33,943 nt of DNA, taken from the NCBI GenBank assembly GCA_014859065.1, contig JACUUU010000006.1:1-33943 (forward strand), written 5' to 3'. Both the position numbers and the translations under genes were made by a program. Under the pieces are notes generated by a model. It saw only the letters and a list, made by a program, of their open reading frames with translations. It did no database searches and was not told where the DNA came from. Of this stretch, positions 8,508 to 18,061 are shown piece after piece (within the stretch, counting starts at the first letter, position 1; each line of letters begins with the position of its first letter). Source of the stretch: Anaerolineales bacterium (lineage in GTDB: Bacteria > Chloroflexota > Anaerolineae > Anaerolineales > UBA4823).

Positions 8508-9860
8508 ATGGCCAAAACGCCAAAGCCTAAAATTGTTACCAAGAAACATCTGGCTCGAATGGAACGAGAACGCATCCAAAGGAGAAATATACTTCTTGTC
8601 AGTATTGCCGTTTTCGTGGTCGTTGTTGGATTGATCATTTATGGTGTACTACAGCAAAACGTTATTCAACCTCGCCAACCGATCGCTCGAGTTAATAACG
8701 AAACGATCACCACGAGAGAATACCAAACTTTTGTGCGTTATCAACGCAGGCAATTAATCCAACAATATTTAAACACCTACCAAAATATGCAATTCTTCGC
8801 AGGTGATCCTGATACTGAAGCTTTCTTTGAGCAAACATTACAACAAATCCAATTCCAGTTGGAACCTACTTCATTGGGGCAGCAAGTTTTGAACGATCTA
8901 ATTGATGATCGGATAATTCGTCAAGAAGCTGCTCGTCGGGGTATTACAATTACTGATGAGGAGATTGATATATATATTCAACAAGCTTTTGGATATTACC
9001 CCGAAGGCTTTCCCCCCACTCCCACATTACCTCCTACACCATTACCAACTTCTACATTATCACCTACCCAATTAGCGTTATTCCCTTCATCACCAACACC
9101 AACTGAGCCCGGTGTACCAGAAGTTGAACCGACAGCTCCATCCCCAGAAGAGATAACCGCGACACCCGATCAGGGCGAAGATTTGGATGAGACACCAGAA
9201 TCAAATCCAACACCAACTGCGACAGCTGACATCACACCTACTGCAACGCTTGAACCAACTCCTTACACACTCGACTTATATCAACAAGATTATCAGGAGT
9301 TATTGGAAAATTTAAAGCAAGACATAAATTTTAGCGAAAGGGATCTAAAGCGTCTAATCGAGAGCCAGCTGTATCGCACTAAACTTATCGAGGAAATGAC
9401 TTTTGACATCCAGGAGGTTCAAGAGCAGGTTTGGGTACGCCATATACTAGTTGAGGATGAGGAGACTGCTCAAGTAGTATTGAGGCTGCTGGATAATGGA
9501 GAAGACTTTTCAGAACTCGCTTCGATTTATTCCACCGATACCAGTAATAAAGATATGGGAGGAGATCTAGGTTGGTTCCGTTCTGGCAGGATGGTTTCAG
9601 AATTTGAAGAGGTAGCCTTCCAGCTGGAAATTGGGGAGATAAGCGATCCGGTTCAGACCCAATTTGGTTTCCATATCATTCAGAAATTGGGTCATGAAGA
9701 ACGACCGCTCAGTCACCAAGAATTAGAGCAATTACGTCTAAATGAGTTCAATTTATGGTTGCTTGAACAACGTCAAATTGTTGAGCCGGAGATCTTCCCA
9801 TATTGGAGTGATCGCACTCCAATCGAACCTTCTATCCCACCTTCTTTGACTCAGTTCTAA
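8508..9860 (+). CDS. Membrane-anchored SurA/PrsA-like parvulin peptidyl-prolyl isomerase
   Basis: ORF 8496..9860; ATG at 8508 (MAKTPKPK). N-terminal TM segment, SurA-like N-domain interrupted by a Pro/Thr-rich stretch, C-terminal rotamase VRHILVEDEETAQ...GGDLGWF...FGFHIIQ. Confidence 0.9.
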   Translation: MAKTPKPKIVTKKHLARMERERIQRRNILLVSIAVFVVVVGLIIYGVLQQNVIQPRQPIARVNNETITTREYQTFVRYQRRQLIQQYLNTYQNMQFFAGDPDTEAFFEQTLQQIQFQLEPTSLGQQVLNDLIDDRIIRQEAARRGITITDEEIDIYIQQAFGYYPEGFPPTPTLPPTPLPTSTLSPTQLALFPSSPTPTEPGVPEVEPTAPSPEEITATPDQGEDLDETPESNPTPTATADITPTATLEPTPYTLDLYQQDYQELLENLKQDINFSERDLKRLIESQLYRTKLIEEMTFDIQEVQEQVWVRHILVEDEETAQVVLRLLDNGEDFSELASIYSTDTSNKDMGGDLGWFRSGRMVSEFEEVAFQLEIGEISDPVQTQFGFHIIQKLGHEERPLSHQELEQLRLNEFNLWLLEQRQIVEPEIFPYWSDRTPIEPSIPPSLTQF

Positions 9861-9881
9861 CTTCGATCCATAATAGATTGT

Positions 9882-9922
9882 AGGCTGTCCCTAAAGTTAT
9901 TTTCTGCCTTATGGGGCAGCCT
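9882..9922. terminator. Putative bidirectional terminator between convergent foldase and smc genes
   Basis: AGGCTGTCCC (9882..9891) pairs with GGGGCAGCCT (9913..9922) with one G-U; the right arm lies in the last smc codons. Confidence 0.45.
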
Positions 9923-12900
9923 TTGCATTTTCCTGCATTTCCCTGACTGTTTCATATTCATCCATTTTCAAGCTGACAACCTGGCTGGAAGAATCTTTCC
10001 CCATTGTCACACCATATATTACATCAGCAACTTGCAACGTGTTTGGGTTATGGGTGATGATTATGAACTGGGTTGAGGTGCTCAATTCTTTCAGGAGATC
10101 ACTGAACCTATTTACGTTGCTCTCATCTAACATAGCATCAACTTCGTCTAAAATACAAAATGGTGTTGGAGATACTTTTAGCAGGGCGAAAACCAACGCA
10201 ACCGCTGCCAGACTCCGTTCCCCTCCAGAAAGCAACGCCAAACCTTGTTCCCGGCGACCAGGCAACCTGGCTTCAATGTCGATGCCGCTTGTCGTCAAAT
10301 CCTGAGGGTCAGTTAATACCAAACGCGCCGTACCACCACCAAATAACCTTATAAAGATCTGCCGAAACTCGGCCGCGACCGATTCAAACGTCTCATGAAA
10401 AGCTTTCTCCATCAGGTCATCCAGTTCAACAATGACCTGACGAATATCAACCTGGGCTTTACGCAAATCTGTTAACTGTTCCTTCAGAAAATTGAAACGT
10501 TCTTTGACTTCCAAGTATTCTGTCTGTGCTTCTGGGTTTACAGGTCCTATTCGTTTTAGCAGGGATCGGGATCGCTTCAAGTTCTCTTCCAATCCTGTAG
10601 ATAAGTTCTCCACTTCATAAAGCTGTTCAACTAACCCCTCAAAAGGTAAAGGTTTTGGGCCTGATATCTCATCACTATATTCAAATTCAACCAGGCCAAA
10701 ATCATCTTCAATTCTCCGCCGGATTGACTCAAGCGCCTCTTTACTCTTAGAAAGCGCGAGTTTTGCTTGCGCATTATGATGCTCAGCAAGATTTACAGCA
10801 ACTCTTGACTCTCCTTCTTTGTTCTGCAAATCTTTTTGTTCCACCTCAGATTTCACTATTTCTTGCTCGGCAGGTTCAATCAACTCTGTCTGTTTACTTA
10901 TCAAACCGTTGATTTCGATCTCAATTCTTTGTAGTTGATCTATTTCGGTTTCAAGGTTAGATCTGGTCTCTTTAATTTGTTTCAATCTATTCTGATAGTC
11001 AATCAAATCTCTGCTAGCTTTTTCGACGATAGATTCTCTTTCGCTAACAATTTCTGATGCGCTTATATACGCACTTTCACCTACAGCTATCCTGGTCTCC
11101 AAATTATTAACCTCGTTGAATAGGTCGTCAGCACTTAGATCTGCGAGCAATTTTTCTTTCTCTTTGAGTGTTGATTCTTGTTTTAATATGTCCTCCTGAA
11201 GGGTAGATAACTCTTTAGAGGTTATTCCCATTTCATCTCTTGAACGAGACAATTCGACGAGTAAGTTTTCACGTTGTTTCTCTAACCACAATACCTGATG
11301 GTCAGCTTGTTTGACCTCTAAATTTAAGTGTTCACTGATATTTTTATATTCTTCTTCACGATGCAAAGCTTTTTCTTCCGCGGAGGCTAGGTTTACCCCC
11401 TCCGCCATTAATTTTTCTCTTTCGCTCTCGAAATTATCCACTTGTTTCTGATAAGAGATCAACTTGCGTTCACAACCCTTCAGGTTAGTCAAAATCTCTT
11501 GTTGTCTACGTTTTCTCCTAATACTAGAATCTGATTCTCTACCAGCAACGATTGCCCCCTGAGCTAAAAAGAATTCGCCGCTCAACGTAACGGCTCCTGC
11601 GTTGAACAGCCCATTGAAAGATCCTTTGAACTCATCGAGAACGCGCAAAGCAGCCAACCGGTCATTCACCACCAATACATTCCCTAATAAAAAATCCACA
11701 ATAGGCTGGAATTCGGTAGACGAAGTGATCAATTCAGCAGCTATACCTAAAACATCTTTACTGATAAATGCGGATTTCTTTAATTTCTTCTGTTTTACAT
11801 TTAATTGATCAACCTCTCTTTGAGATCGATCTATTGATAACATAGAACCGCGAGCTTCCTCATTCTCCAAGATATTTAGGGCACTATCAATATTTAAATC
11901 GCCAGCAAATACAATTGCATCCACAAACTCACCTAACGCTGCTGAGATCGCTATCTCTAATTCATAAGGGACTTGCATAAAGGTATTCAATTGACCTTGA
12001 ATACCCTCCAAACGATGTTCCCGCGCCGCTTCAAGTAATAAGCGTGCCCCTTTAGCATATCCCTCCAAATTTCGCTCAGCCTGTTCAATAATTTCTAATT
12101 TAGCTTTCAAGCTTTCTGCTTCAATTTTCTGCCGTCCCAAATCCTCAAGAGCTTGATAGTGTTTCGCGTTCAAGTTTGTTAGCTGCTCATTGTGGGCATT
12201 TTGGTCGTGGGCTAAATTTTTCCGATCAAGCCGTGCTTTTTCCAGGTGCTTTTCATTCTCCTGCTGCTTCGCAACAAGACTTTGATACAACGATCTAGCT
12301 GTTTCAATTTGCTTTTGTTGGGTAACGACTTCTTCTGCCAACCGCTTTTCATGTTCCTGGAGATCGACAGAACGGGCATTCAATCGTGATTTTTTCTCCA
12401 ACAAAACTTGGTATGTATCCCTGGCAGATTGAAAATCTGCCTCAATATCTTGTCGCTTCTTCTTTTGGTCTAAAAACACAGATTTGGTATTCTCCGCTTG
12501 TTTGCGGGCTTCTATCAGTTCTACATGTATTTGGTCTTTATCTTTCCTGGCTGATTCAAGGCGTTCCTGATGCTGCTCAATTTCTCCTTCAAGAATTACG
12601 ATGGAATTATTCGTTTGTTGGTATTGCTCCTCAATCGAACGAAGACGTTCTTGAATCACAGCTAGTTTTCGTCCATTAGATTCTCGCCTAGTGTGGAGTT
12701 CGGATAGCTGCAGGTGCCATTGAGACAAATCATGGCGTAAGTTTAATGCTCTTTCACGAAGGGTGTTGAGTTTCTCAAGTAAACTATCTTGGGTTGTCCG
12801 AACCATGGCTAACTCATTCTCTTTTTGTCTTGAAATTTCCTGATTTACCACAAGTTCTTTTTGTAACCGCATCCAATGATAGCCATACCATTCCTTCAAC

Positions 12901-13574
12901 TGGTGCCTCAGCTCAGATTTTACAGCCTCATAATCCTCCGCCCGTTTAGCCTGTCGTTCAAGACTTTTCAAACGTGGCTCTAACTCTGCCAGGATATCTT
13001 GCACTCGATCTAAATTTCGTTGGGAAATATCCAGACGCCGTAGGGCTTCTTCGCGTCTCGATCGATATAGCCCAATCCCAGCTGCTTCTTCAAATAACCG
13101 CCGCCGCTCTTCAGCTTTCAATGCCAGCGCAGCATCCACAAGACCCTGACCAATAATTGTGTATGTTCGTTCTGCCAATCCACACTTCGTCAGTAATTCT
13201 GAAATATCCCGTAACCTTACTCGCTGTTTGTTTAATAAGTATTCATTTTGGCCATCACGATAAGCTCTCCGAGCGATTGCTACCTCGGAATAATCGATTG
13301 GTAACCAGCCATCTTGGTTATCGAATACCACTGTCACCGAAGCCATTCCTGACCTTGAACGATACTGCGATCCAGCATAAATCATATCTTCGGTTTTCTT
13401 AGCACGCATCAAGCTGTAAGTTTGTTCCCCCAATACCCATCTCAATCCATCAGCAACATTTGATTTTCCCGATCCATTTGGTCCAACAATTGCTGTTACA
13501 GCACCTGCGAATTCAAATAAAGTCTGAGTGGCAAACGTTTTATAACCATGTAGTTCTAATGATTTCAATCTCAT
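9909..13574 (-). CDS. smc: Chromosome segregation protein SMC
   Basis: 1221 aa; Walker A GPNGSGKSN, central hinge flanked by coiled coils, LSGGERSLAAVALVFALL and FCILDEVDAMLDE. Confidence 0.97.
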   Translation of the reverse strand: MRLKSLELHGYKTFATQTLFEFAGAVTAIVGPNGSGKSNVADGLRWVLGEQTYSLMRAKKTEDMIYAGSQYRSRSGMASVTVVFDNQDGWLPIDYSEVAIARRAYRDGQNEYLLNKQRVRLRDISELLTKCGLAERTYTIIGQGLVDAALALKAEERRRLFEEAAGIGLYRSRREEALRRLDISQRNLDRVQDILAELEPRLKSLERQAKRAEDYEAVKSELRHQLKEWYGYHWMRLQKELVVNQEISRQKENELAMVRTTQDSLLEKLNTLRERALNLRHDLSQWHLQLSELHTRRESNGRKLAVIQERLRSIEEQYQQTNNSIVILEGEIEQHQERLESARKDKDQIHVELIEARKQAENTKSVFLDQKKKRQDIEADFQSARDTYQVLLEKKSRLNARSVDLQEHEKRLAEEVVTQQKQIETARSLYQSLVAKQQENEKHLEKARLDRKNLAHDQNAHNEQLTNLNAKHYQALEDLGRQKIEAESLKAKLEIIEQAERNLEGYAKGARLLLEAAREHRLEGIQGQLNTFMQVPYELEIAISAALGEFVDAIVFAGDLNIDSALNILENEEARGSMLSIDRSQREVDQLNVKQKKLKKSAFISKDVLGIAAELITSSTEFQPIVDFLLGNVLVVNDRLAALRVLDEFKGSFNGLFNAGAVTLSGEFFLAQGAIVAGRESDSSIRRKRRQQEILTNLKGCERKLISYQKQVDNFESEREKLMAEGVNLASAEEKALHREEEYKNISEHLNLEVKQADHQVLWLEKQRENLLVELSRSRDEMGITSKELSTLQEDILKQESTLKEKEKLLADLSADDLFNEVNNLETRIAVGESAYISASEIVSERESIVEKASRDLIDYQNRLKQIKETRSNLETEIDQLQRIEIEINGLISKQTELIEPAEQEIVKSEVEQKDLQNKEGESRVAVNLAEHHNAQAKLALSKSKEALESIRRRIEDDFGLVEFEYSDEISGPKPLPFEGLVEQLYEVENLSTGLEENLKRSRSLLKRIGPVNPEAQTEYLEVKERFNFLKEQLTDLRKAQVDIRQVIVELDDLMEKAFHETFESVAAEFRQIFIRLFGGGTARLVLTDPQDLTTSGIDIEARLPGRREQGLALLSGGERSLAAVALVFALLKVSPTPFCILDEVDAMLDESNVNRFSDLLKELSTSTQFIIITHNPNTLQVADVIYGVTMGKDSSSQVVSLKMDEYETVREMQENAKAAP

Positions 13575-13598
13575 CTAATCCACCATCCCAAACTCTCA

Positions 13599-14315
13599 TT
13601 AATCAAGTCCTAGTTCGGTTAATGCCGCTCGAGCAGCCGCTTTAGTAGCTATTTGTTTGCTCCGACCTAATCCCTGTCCAAATTTTTCACCATTGATTAA
13701 TACTTCAACTTCAAAGATTTTTTCGTGGTCCGGTCCGCGAGCTGATACGACTCGATAGAACGGTGTCCCATGTCCCTGCGATTGTGCCCATTCCTGCAAT
13801 AGACTCTTGGGGTCTTTGTCTTTTTGATCAGATAAGATCCGCTGGGCAGCTGATTCAAGCATAGGGGCAATGAATTCCTGAACTCTATCAATCCCCTGAT
13901 CGAGATACAATGCACCAATAATGGCTTCAAATGTCGCACATAATAATGCAGGTTTTTCTCTTCCCCCACCTTCTCGCTCTCCTCTTCCCAAGCGCATATA
14001 CTCGCCAAGACCCATCTCTTGAGCAAATCTAGCTAGCTGTTCTGTCCTCACAATGGCTGAACGCAAACGGGTTAGATAGCCTTCTGGCATTTCGGGATAA
14101 CGATTATACAACCAGGCGCCAACCAAAAAATCCAAGACCGCATCACCAAGAAATTCTAATCTTTCATTATCTTCTAACGTTTCAGGATGCTCATTTAAGT
14201 AGCTTCGATGCGTGAGCGCTCGAATTAACAAAGGGACATTTATAAACTTTAATCCTAATTGCTGCGAAATTTCCTGAGGAGTGATCTCCTCTTGTTTATC
14301 CAGATTATTTCCCAT
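13599..14315 (-). CDS. rnc: Ribonuclease III
   Basis: 238 aa; NERLEFLGDAVLDFLV, FEAIIGALYLDQG, C-terminal dsRBD. Confidence 0.97.
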   Translation of the reverse strand: MGNNLDKQEEITPQEISQQLGLKFINVPLLIRALTHRSYLNEHPETLEDNERLEFLGDAVLDFLVGAWLYNRYPEMPEGYLTRLRSAIVRTEQLARFAQEMGLGEYMRLGRGEREGGGREKPALLCATFEAIIGALYLDQGIDRVQEFIAPMLESAAQRILSDQKDKDPKSLLQEWAQSQGHGTPFYRVVSARGPDHEKIFEVEVLINGEKFGQGLGRSKQIATKAAARAALTELGLD

Positions 14316-14326
14316 GAGTAGACAAA

Positions 14327-15574
14327 TTATTCCGAAAGTGAATATTCGCGTAAAACCAAAACAGAATTATGTCCACCAAATCCAAAGGCATTATTAATGG
14401 CTACTTTGACACTCTTTTCACGAGCTTCATTGGGGACATAATCAAGATTACATTCAGGATCTGGGGTCTTATAATGTAATGTTGGAGGTATCAAATTATG
14501 TTGGATTGCCTGAACACAGAAGATTGCTTCCAAAGCACCGGTCGCTCCCATCATGTGCCCTGTCATAGACTTTGTGGAGGAGACAGGGATTTTATAAGCG
14601 GTATCGCCAAAAACAGATTTGATCGCACGGGTTTCTGCCAAATCATTCAATTGAGTTGCTGTACCATGCGCGTTTATATAGTCAACATCTTCCACATTTA
14701 CTCCAGCTGAAGTTAAGGCCATTATCATCGCTTTTGAGCTTCCTTCTCCATCTTCTGCTGGCGCAGTGACATGGAAGGCATCTGCTGTTGCCCCATATCC
14801 GGCGATTTCTGCCTTGATTTCAGCACCTCGTTTCAGTGCCCTACTTTCCTTTTCTAACACCAATATGGCACCTCCTTCACCCATTACCAGACCATCTCTA
14901 TTCAAATCGAAAGGTTGCGGAGTCATAGAATAATCCTCATATCTACGAGACATTGCACCTATGCGATCGAATGCAGCAACACCAGTTGATGTGATCGTGG
15001 CTTCAGAGGCACCAGTTATTGCGACATCAATCATTCCAGCTTTAATCATCAGCCAGGATAATCCGATGCTATCTGATCCTGAAGCGCAAGCAGAAACAAT
15101 ACAAAAATTCGGACCTTTATACTGGTGATCAATACCAATCAACCCAGATGCTCCATTTGCCATTAACATTGGTATTACAAAGGGATTGACTCGTCGTGGA
15201 CCTTTATTTTCGATGGTCAATATTGCATCCTCAAGCGAATTAATTCCACCGATTGCTGACGACACAATTACACCGACTCGATCTGATTCATCTTCATCCA
15301 CAGTCAATTCAGCTTGGTTGATTGCTTCTCGAGCAGCAACAAGAGCGAGTTGTTCAAAACGATCTCTCTTGCGGGCATCTTTAGCAGGCATGTAATCGTT
15401 TGGCTGGAAATCCTTTACCTCACAAGCGATATGGACTTGGTGATCCTTCGGATCAAATAAAGTGATCGGACCAACTCCAGAAACCCCATTTACAGCATTC
15501 TGCCACGTTTCGGTAACTGAATGACCCAAAGGGTTTATCGTTCCCATACCTGTTATTACAACCCGATCAGACAT
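14327..15574 (-). CDS. fabF: 3-oxoacyl-ACP synthase II (KAS II)
   Basis: VSACASGSDSIG (catalytic Cys), NAHGTATQLND, NNAFGFGGHNS; start at ATG 15574 (MSDRVVITG). Confidence 0.96.
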   Translation of the reverse strand: MSDRVVITGMGTINPLGHSVTETWQNAVNGVSGVGPITLFDPKDHQVHIACEVKDFQPNDYMPAKDARKRDRFEQLALVAAREAINQAELTVDEDESDRVGVIVSSAIGGINSLEDAILTIENKGPRRVNPFVIPMLMANGASGLIGIDHQYKGPNFCIVSACASGSDSIGLSWLMIKAGMIDVAITGASEATITSTGVAAFDRIGAMSRRYEDYSMTPQPFDLNRDGLVMGEGGAILVLEKESRALKRGAEIKAEIAGYGATADAFHVTAPAEDGEGSSKAMIMALTSAGVNVEDVDYINAHGTATQLNDLAETRAIKSVFGDTAYKIPVSSTKSMTGHMMGATGALEAIFCVQAIQHNLIPPTLHYKTPDPECNLDYVPNEAREKSVKVAINNAFGFGGHNSVLVLREYSLSE

Positions 15575-15595
15575 ATACATCTCTCCTACACCAAC

Positions 15596-16705
15596 CTAAA
15601 TCGTAAATAATTCTATCCCAGTCTTATATCCTGATCCTGTGAGTATAACTACAATTGGTTCTGGAATATCATCAATAATCTGCTTTAGCGCTGCCCAAAC
15701 GGTCGCCGAGGTTGGTTCAACAAAAAAACCTTTCCGGCATAATTGATATAAGCCGGGTAGGATATCTTCCTCGTCTACAGCTAAAAATTTTCCCTTGCTT
15801 TTTTCGACGATCTGCAGGACAGCATCGCCCCTTATCGGATATTGGATGCGGATACCCTCTGCGATAGTCTTCCCTTCAGTGACCCAATTGAGACCAGATG
15901 CACCATAGGAAGATAAAGCCCAAAGTGGGGCACAGACGCGCGCTTGCACACCTAACATTACAGGGAAATCGGCAATCAAACCAGCATTTTTTAATGCCTG
16001 GAAGCCTCTACCAACACCTAAAATTAGACTTCCATGACCCACTGGAGATATTATACTTCCAGGTGCACCATTCAACTGCTCAAGAATCTCATAAGCGATT
16101 GTGGCAAAGGCAGGCAAGCCATGTGGTAAGTAAACATGGCTTGCATAAACGACCCCCTGATCAGCTGCAGTAATGGCAGCTCTGGATGCGTTGGTTCTTG
16201 GCCCCAAAACTTTCACCAAATCAGCACCATATGCCTGAATTTGAGCCTTTTTGGGACCAGAAGCTGTGTCTGGGATAAACACTCGAGCTTTTATCCCTGC
16301 TCTAGCTGCATAAGCAGCTAGCGAAGCTCCGGCATTTCCGGAAGAATCCTCCACCACAGTTTCGACATCGCGTGATTTTATAAAACTCAATATTGCAGCC
16401 GTCCCACGATCCTTGAATGAACCAGTCGGATTTAAATATTCAAGTTTAAACACCACGTCCTTATTGAATAATTTTGACCAAACGAGTGGAGTATTTCCTT
16501 CAGATAAACTAACCGGAGACGCCTCATCTGGCAATGTAAAAGTATGTTTATAACGCCAAATTCCTTGTTGTTCGGGCTCAATTTTTTCCGCGTCAAATGA
16601 CCAGATATCACTGTAATCATATATCCCATAACATACCGGGCAACGATACGGCACACCACTATCTGGATATGGTCGAGAGCAATTACTGCAACGAATTCTA
16701 TTCAC
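15596..16705 (-). CDS. thrC: Threonine synthase (PLP-dependent, N-terminal Zn-ribbon)
   Basis: 369 aa; CSNC...CPVC, NPTGSFKDRG PLP-Lys motif, SSGNAGASLAAYAARAG. Confidence 0.88.
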   Translation of the reverse strand: MNRIRCSNCSRPYPDSGVPYRCPVCYGIYDYSDIWSFDAEKIEPEQQGIWRYKHTFTLPDEASPVSLSEGNTPLVWSKLFNKDVVFKLEYLNPTGSFKDRGTAAILSFIKSRDVETVVEDSSGNAGASLAAYAARAGIKARVFIPDTASGPKKAQIQAYGADLVKVLGPRTNASRAAITAADQGVVYASHVYLPHGLPAFATIAYEILEQLNGAPGSIISPVGHGSLILGVGRGFQALKNAGLIADFPVMLGVQARVCAPLWALSSYGASGLNWVTEGKTIAEGIRIQYPIRGDAVLQIVEKSKGKFLAVDEEDILPGLYQLCRKGFFVEPTSATVWAALKQIIDDIPEPIVVILTGSGYKTGIELFTI

Positions 16706-17427
16706 TAGCTCAATCCGGTTTTATCGGATCTTTTAGGGATATATTCCCCCTCAATCCAGGATTCGCTACTAGGTCTAATTTCTTTTTTCCATATAGGAAC
16801 GATCTCTTTTAATCGGTCAATTCCGTAACGAGCGGCTTCAAAAACACCAGAATCGCGATGTGCTGCGCTGCATGCAATTGTAACAGTCAGTGTTCCTGCA
16901 TCCAAACGCCCAATTCTTTGCACGATTGCAATACCCTCAACTTTCGGCCACTGAGTGCGAATCTCCTCCGCTACTTGTCTAATCTTAGCTTCAGCCATGG
17001 GTAAATAAGCTTCATACTCAAGAAATTCGGTATTTTGTAAGTTGTCATCCAGTGTTTTTGCCCGCACCATTCCGGTAAAAAAACAAGCAGCACCTGTTGT
17101 CGGCAATGTTATTTGTTCTAATAATTCATTCAAATCGATGATCTTTTCAGTGACAATCAATACTGTCGGATTGTTATATCCACCTCCACTAACTGGAGGA
17201 AACAGGGCGATCTCTGCACCATCAGGTATGTTTTCTTCGCCGAATGCAAATTCTCGGTTAATCGATACCAGGGATGTATCAAGATTTGGTGCGATCTTTG
17301 GGAACTTATCTTTTAAGTAATATTTAAGATCTGAAACCTTACTATCTTCAGGTAGAGAGATAGTCGTTTCAACGATCCCCGAGATTTCCCTTAAATTTGC
17401 AAAAAATTTTATCGATACCTTTTTCAT
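16705..17427 (-). CDS. MoaD-MoaE fusion, molybdopterin synthase (MoaX-like)
   Basis: 240 aa; N-terminal MoaD domain ending IALFPPVSGGG, followed directly by a MoaE domain (GAACFFTGMVRAKT, LEYEAYLPMAEAKI, PIWKKE). Confidence 0.9.
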   Translation of the reverse strand: MKKVSIKFFANLREISGIVETTISLPEDSKVSDLKYYLKDKFPKIAPNLDTSLVSINREFAFGEENIPDGAEIALFPPVSGGGYNNPTVLIVTEKIIDLNELLEQITLPTTGAACFFTGMVRAKTLDDNLQNTEFLEYEAYLPMAEAKIRQVAEEIRTQWPKVEGIAIVQRIGRLDAGTLTVTIACSAAHRDSGVFEAARYGIDRLKEIVPIWKKEIRPSSESWIEGEYIPKRSDKTGLS

Positions 17428-17459
17428 TTTTGATAAATTGTGCGATTTCCAAACTACAT

Positions 17460-17939
17460 TTATTCGTTAATAATATCACCACTCAATCCACCGTGTTTTT
17501 CAACCAAGCGAATGTTTTGAATTTTCATTGTTTTTTCGAGAGCTTTAGCCATATCATAAACTGTCAAAGCTGCCACCGTCACAGCTGTTAAAGCTTCCAT
17601 TTCAACGCCAGTTTTACCTTCAACGCGAACAGTGGCAGTAATCTTTACGCCAGGTAGATCCTGGTCGAGATCGATATCTACATCTACCTGGTCGATTTGT
17701 AATGGATGACAAAGTGGAATCAGATCTGCTGTGTGTTTAGCAGCCATAATGCCAGCAATCTGAGCAACAGTCAAGACATCCCCCTTTCTTAGCTGTCCAT
17801 TTTTCACTGCTAGAAACGTGTCAGCGTTCATCAACACTTCCCCTTTTGCCACGGCAAAACGCTCACTATCAGGCTTTTCTCCAACATCTACCATCTTGAT
17901 ACGTCCCGTTTCATCTAGATGAGTTAATTTATCAACCAT
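17460..17939 (-). CDS. moaC: Cyclic pyranopterin monophosphate synthase MoaC
   Basis: ORF 17460..18008; start at ATG 17939 ([23 protein letters not shown]). [17 protein letters not shown] and [22 protein letters not shown]. Confidence 0.94.
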   Translation of the reverse strand: MVDKLTHLDETGRIKMVDVGEKPDSERFAVAKGEVLMNADTFLAVKNGQLRKGDVLTVAQIAGIMAAKHTADLIPLCHPLQIDQVDVDIDLDQDLPGVKITATVRVEGKTGVEMEALTAVTVAALTVYDMAKALEKTMKIQNIRLVEKHGGLSGDIINE

Positions 17940-17945
17940 ACAAGA

Positions 17946-17954
17946 ATTATAGCA
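17946..17954 (-). promoter_or_regulatory. Extended -10 promoter for moaC, TGCTATAAT
   Basis: Minus strand TGC-TATAAT; the predicted +1 falls at about the A of the moaC ATG (17939). Confidence 0.55.
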
Positions 17955-18044
17955 TCTTGAGGAAATTCGTGTTCTACTCATCTGATTGAACCTCAAGACA
18001 AGAAGCACAAAAAATATTTGATAAAGCTTTCAAATTAAGCGACA

Positions 18045-18053
18045 TGATATAAT
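18045..18053 (+). promoter_or_regulatory. Extended -10 promoter for ftsY, TGATATAAT
   Basis: TGA-TATAAT 18045..18053, 8 nt before the GTG at 18062; no good -35. Confidence 0.5.
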
Positions 18054-18061
18054 GATTTGTT

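Noticed and set aside
16432-16659. Alternative-frame ORF overlapping thrC.
   Set aside because: Wholly inside the conserved threonine synthase gene, with no recognisable family.
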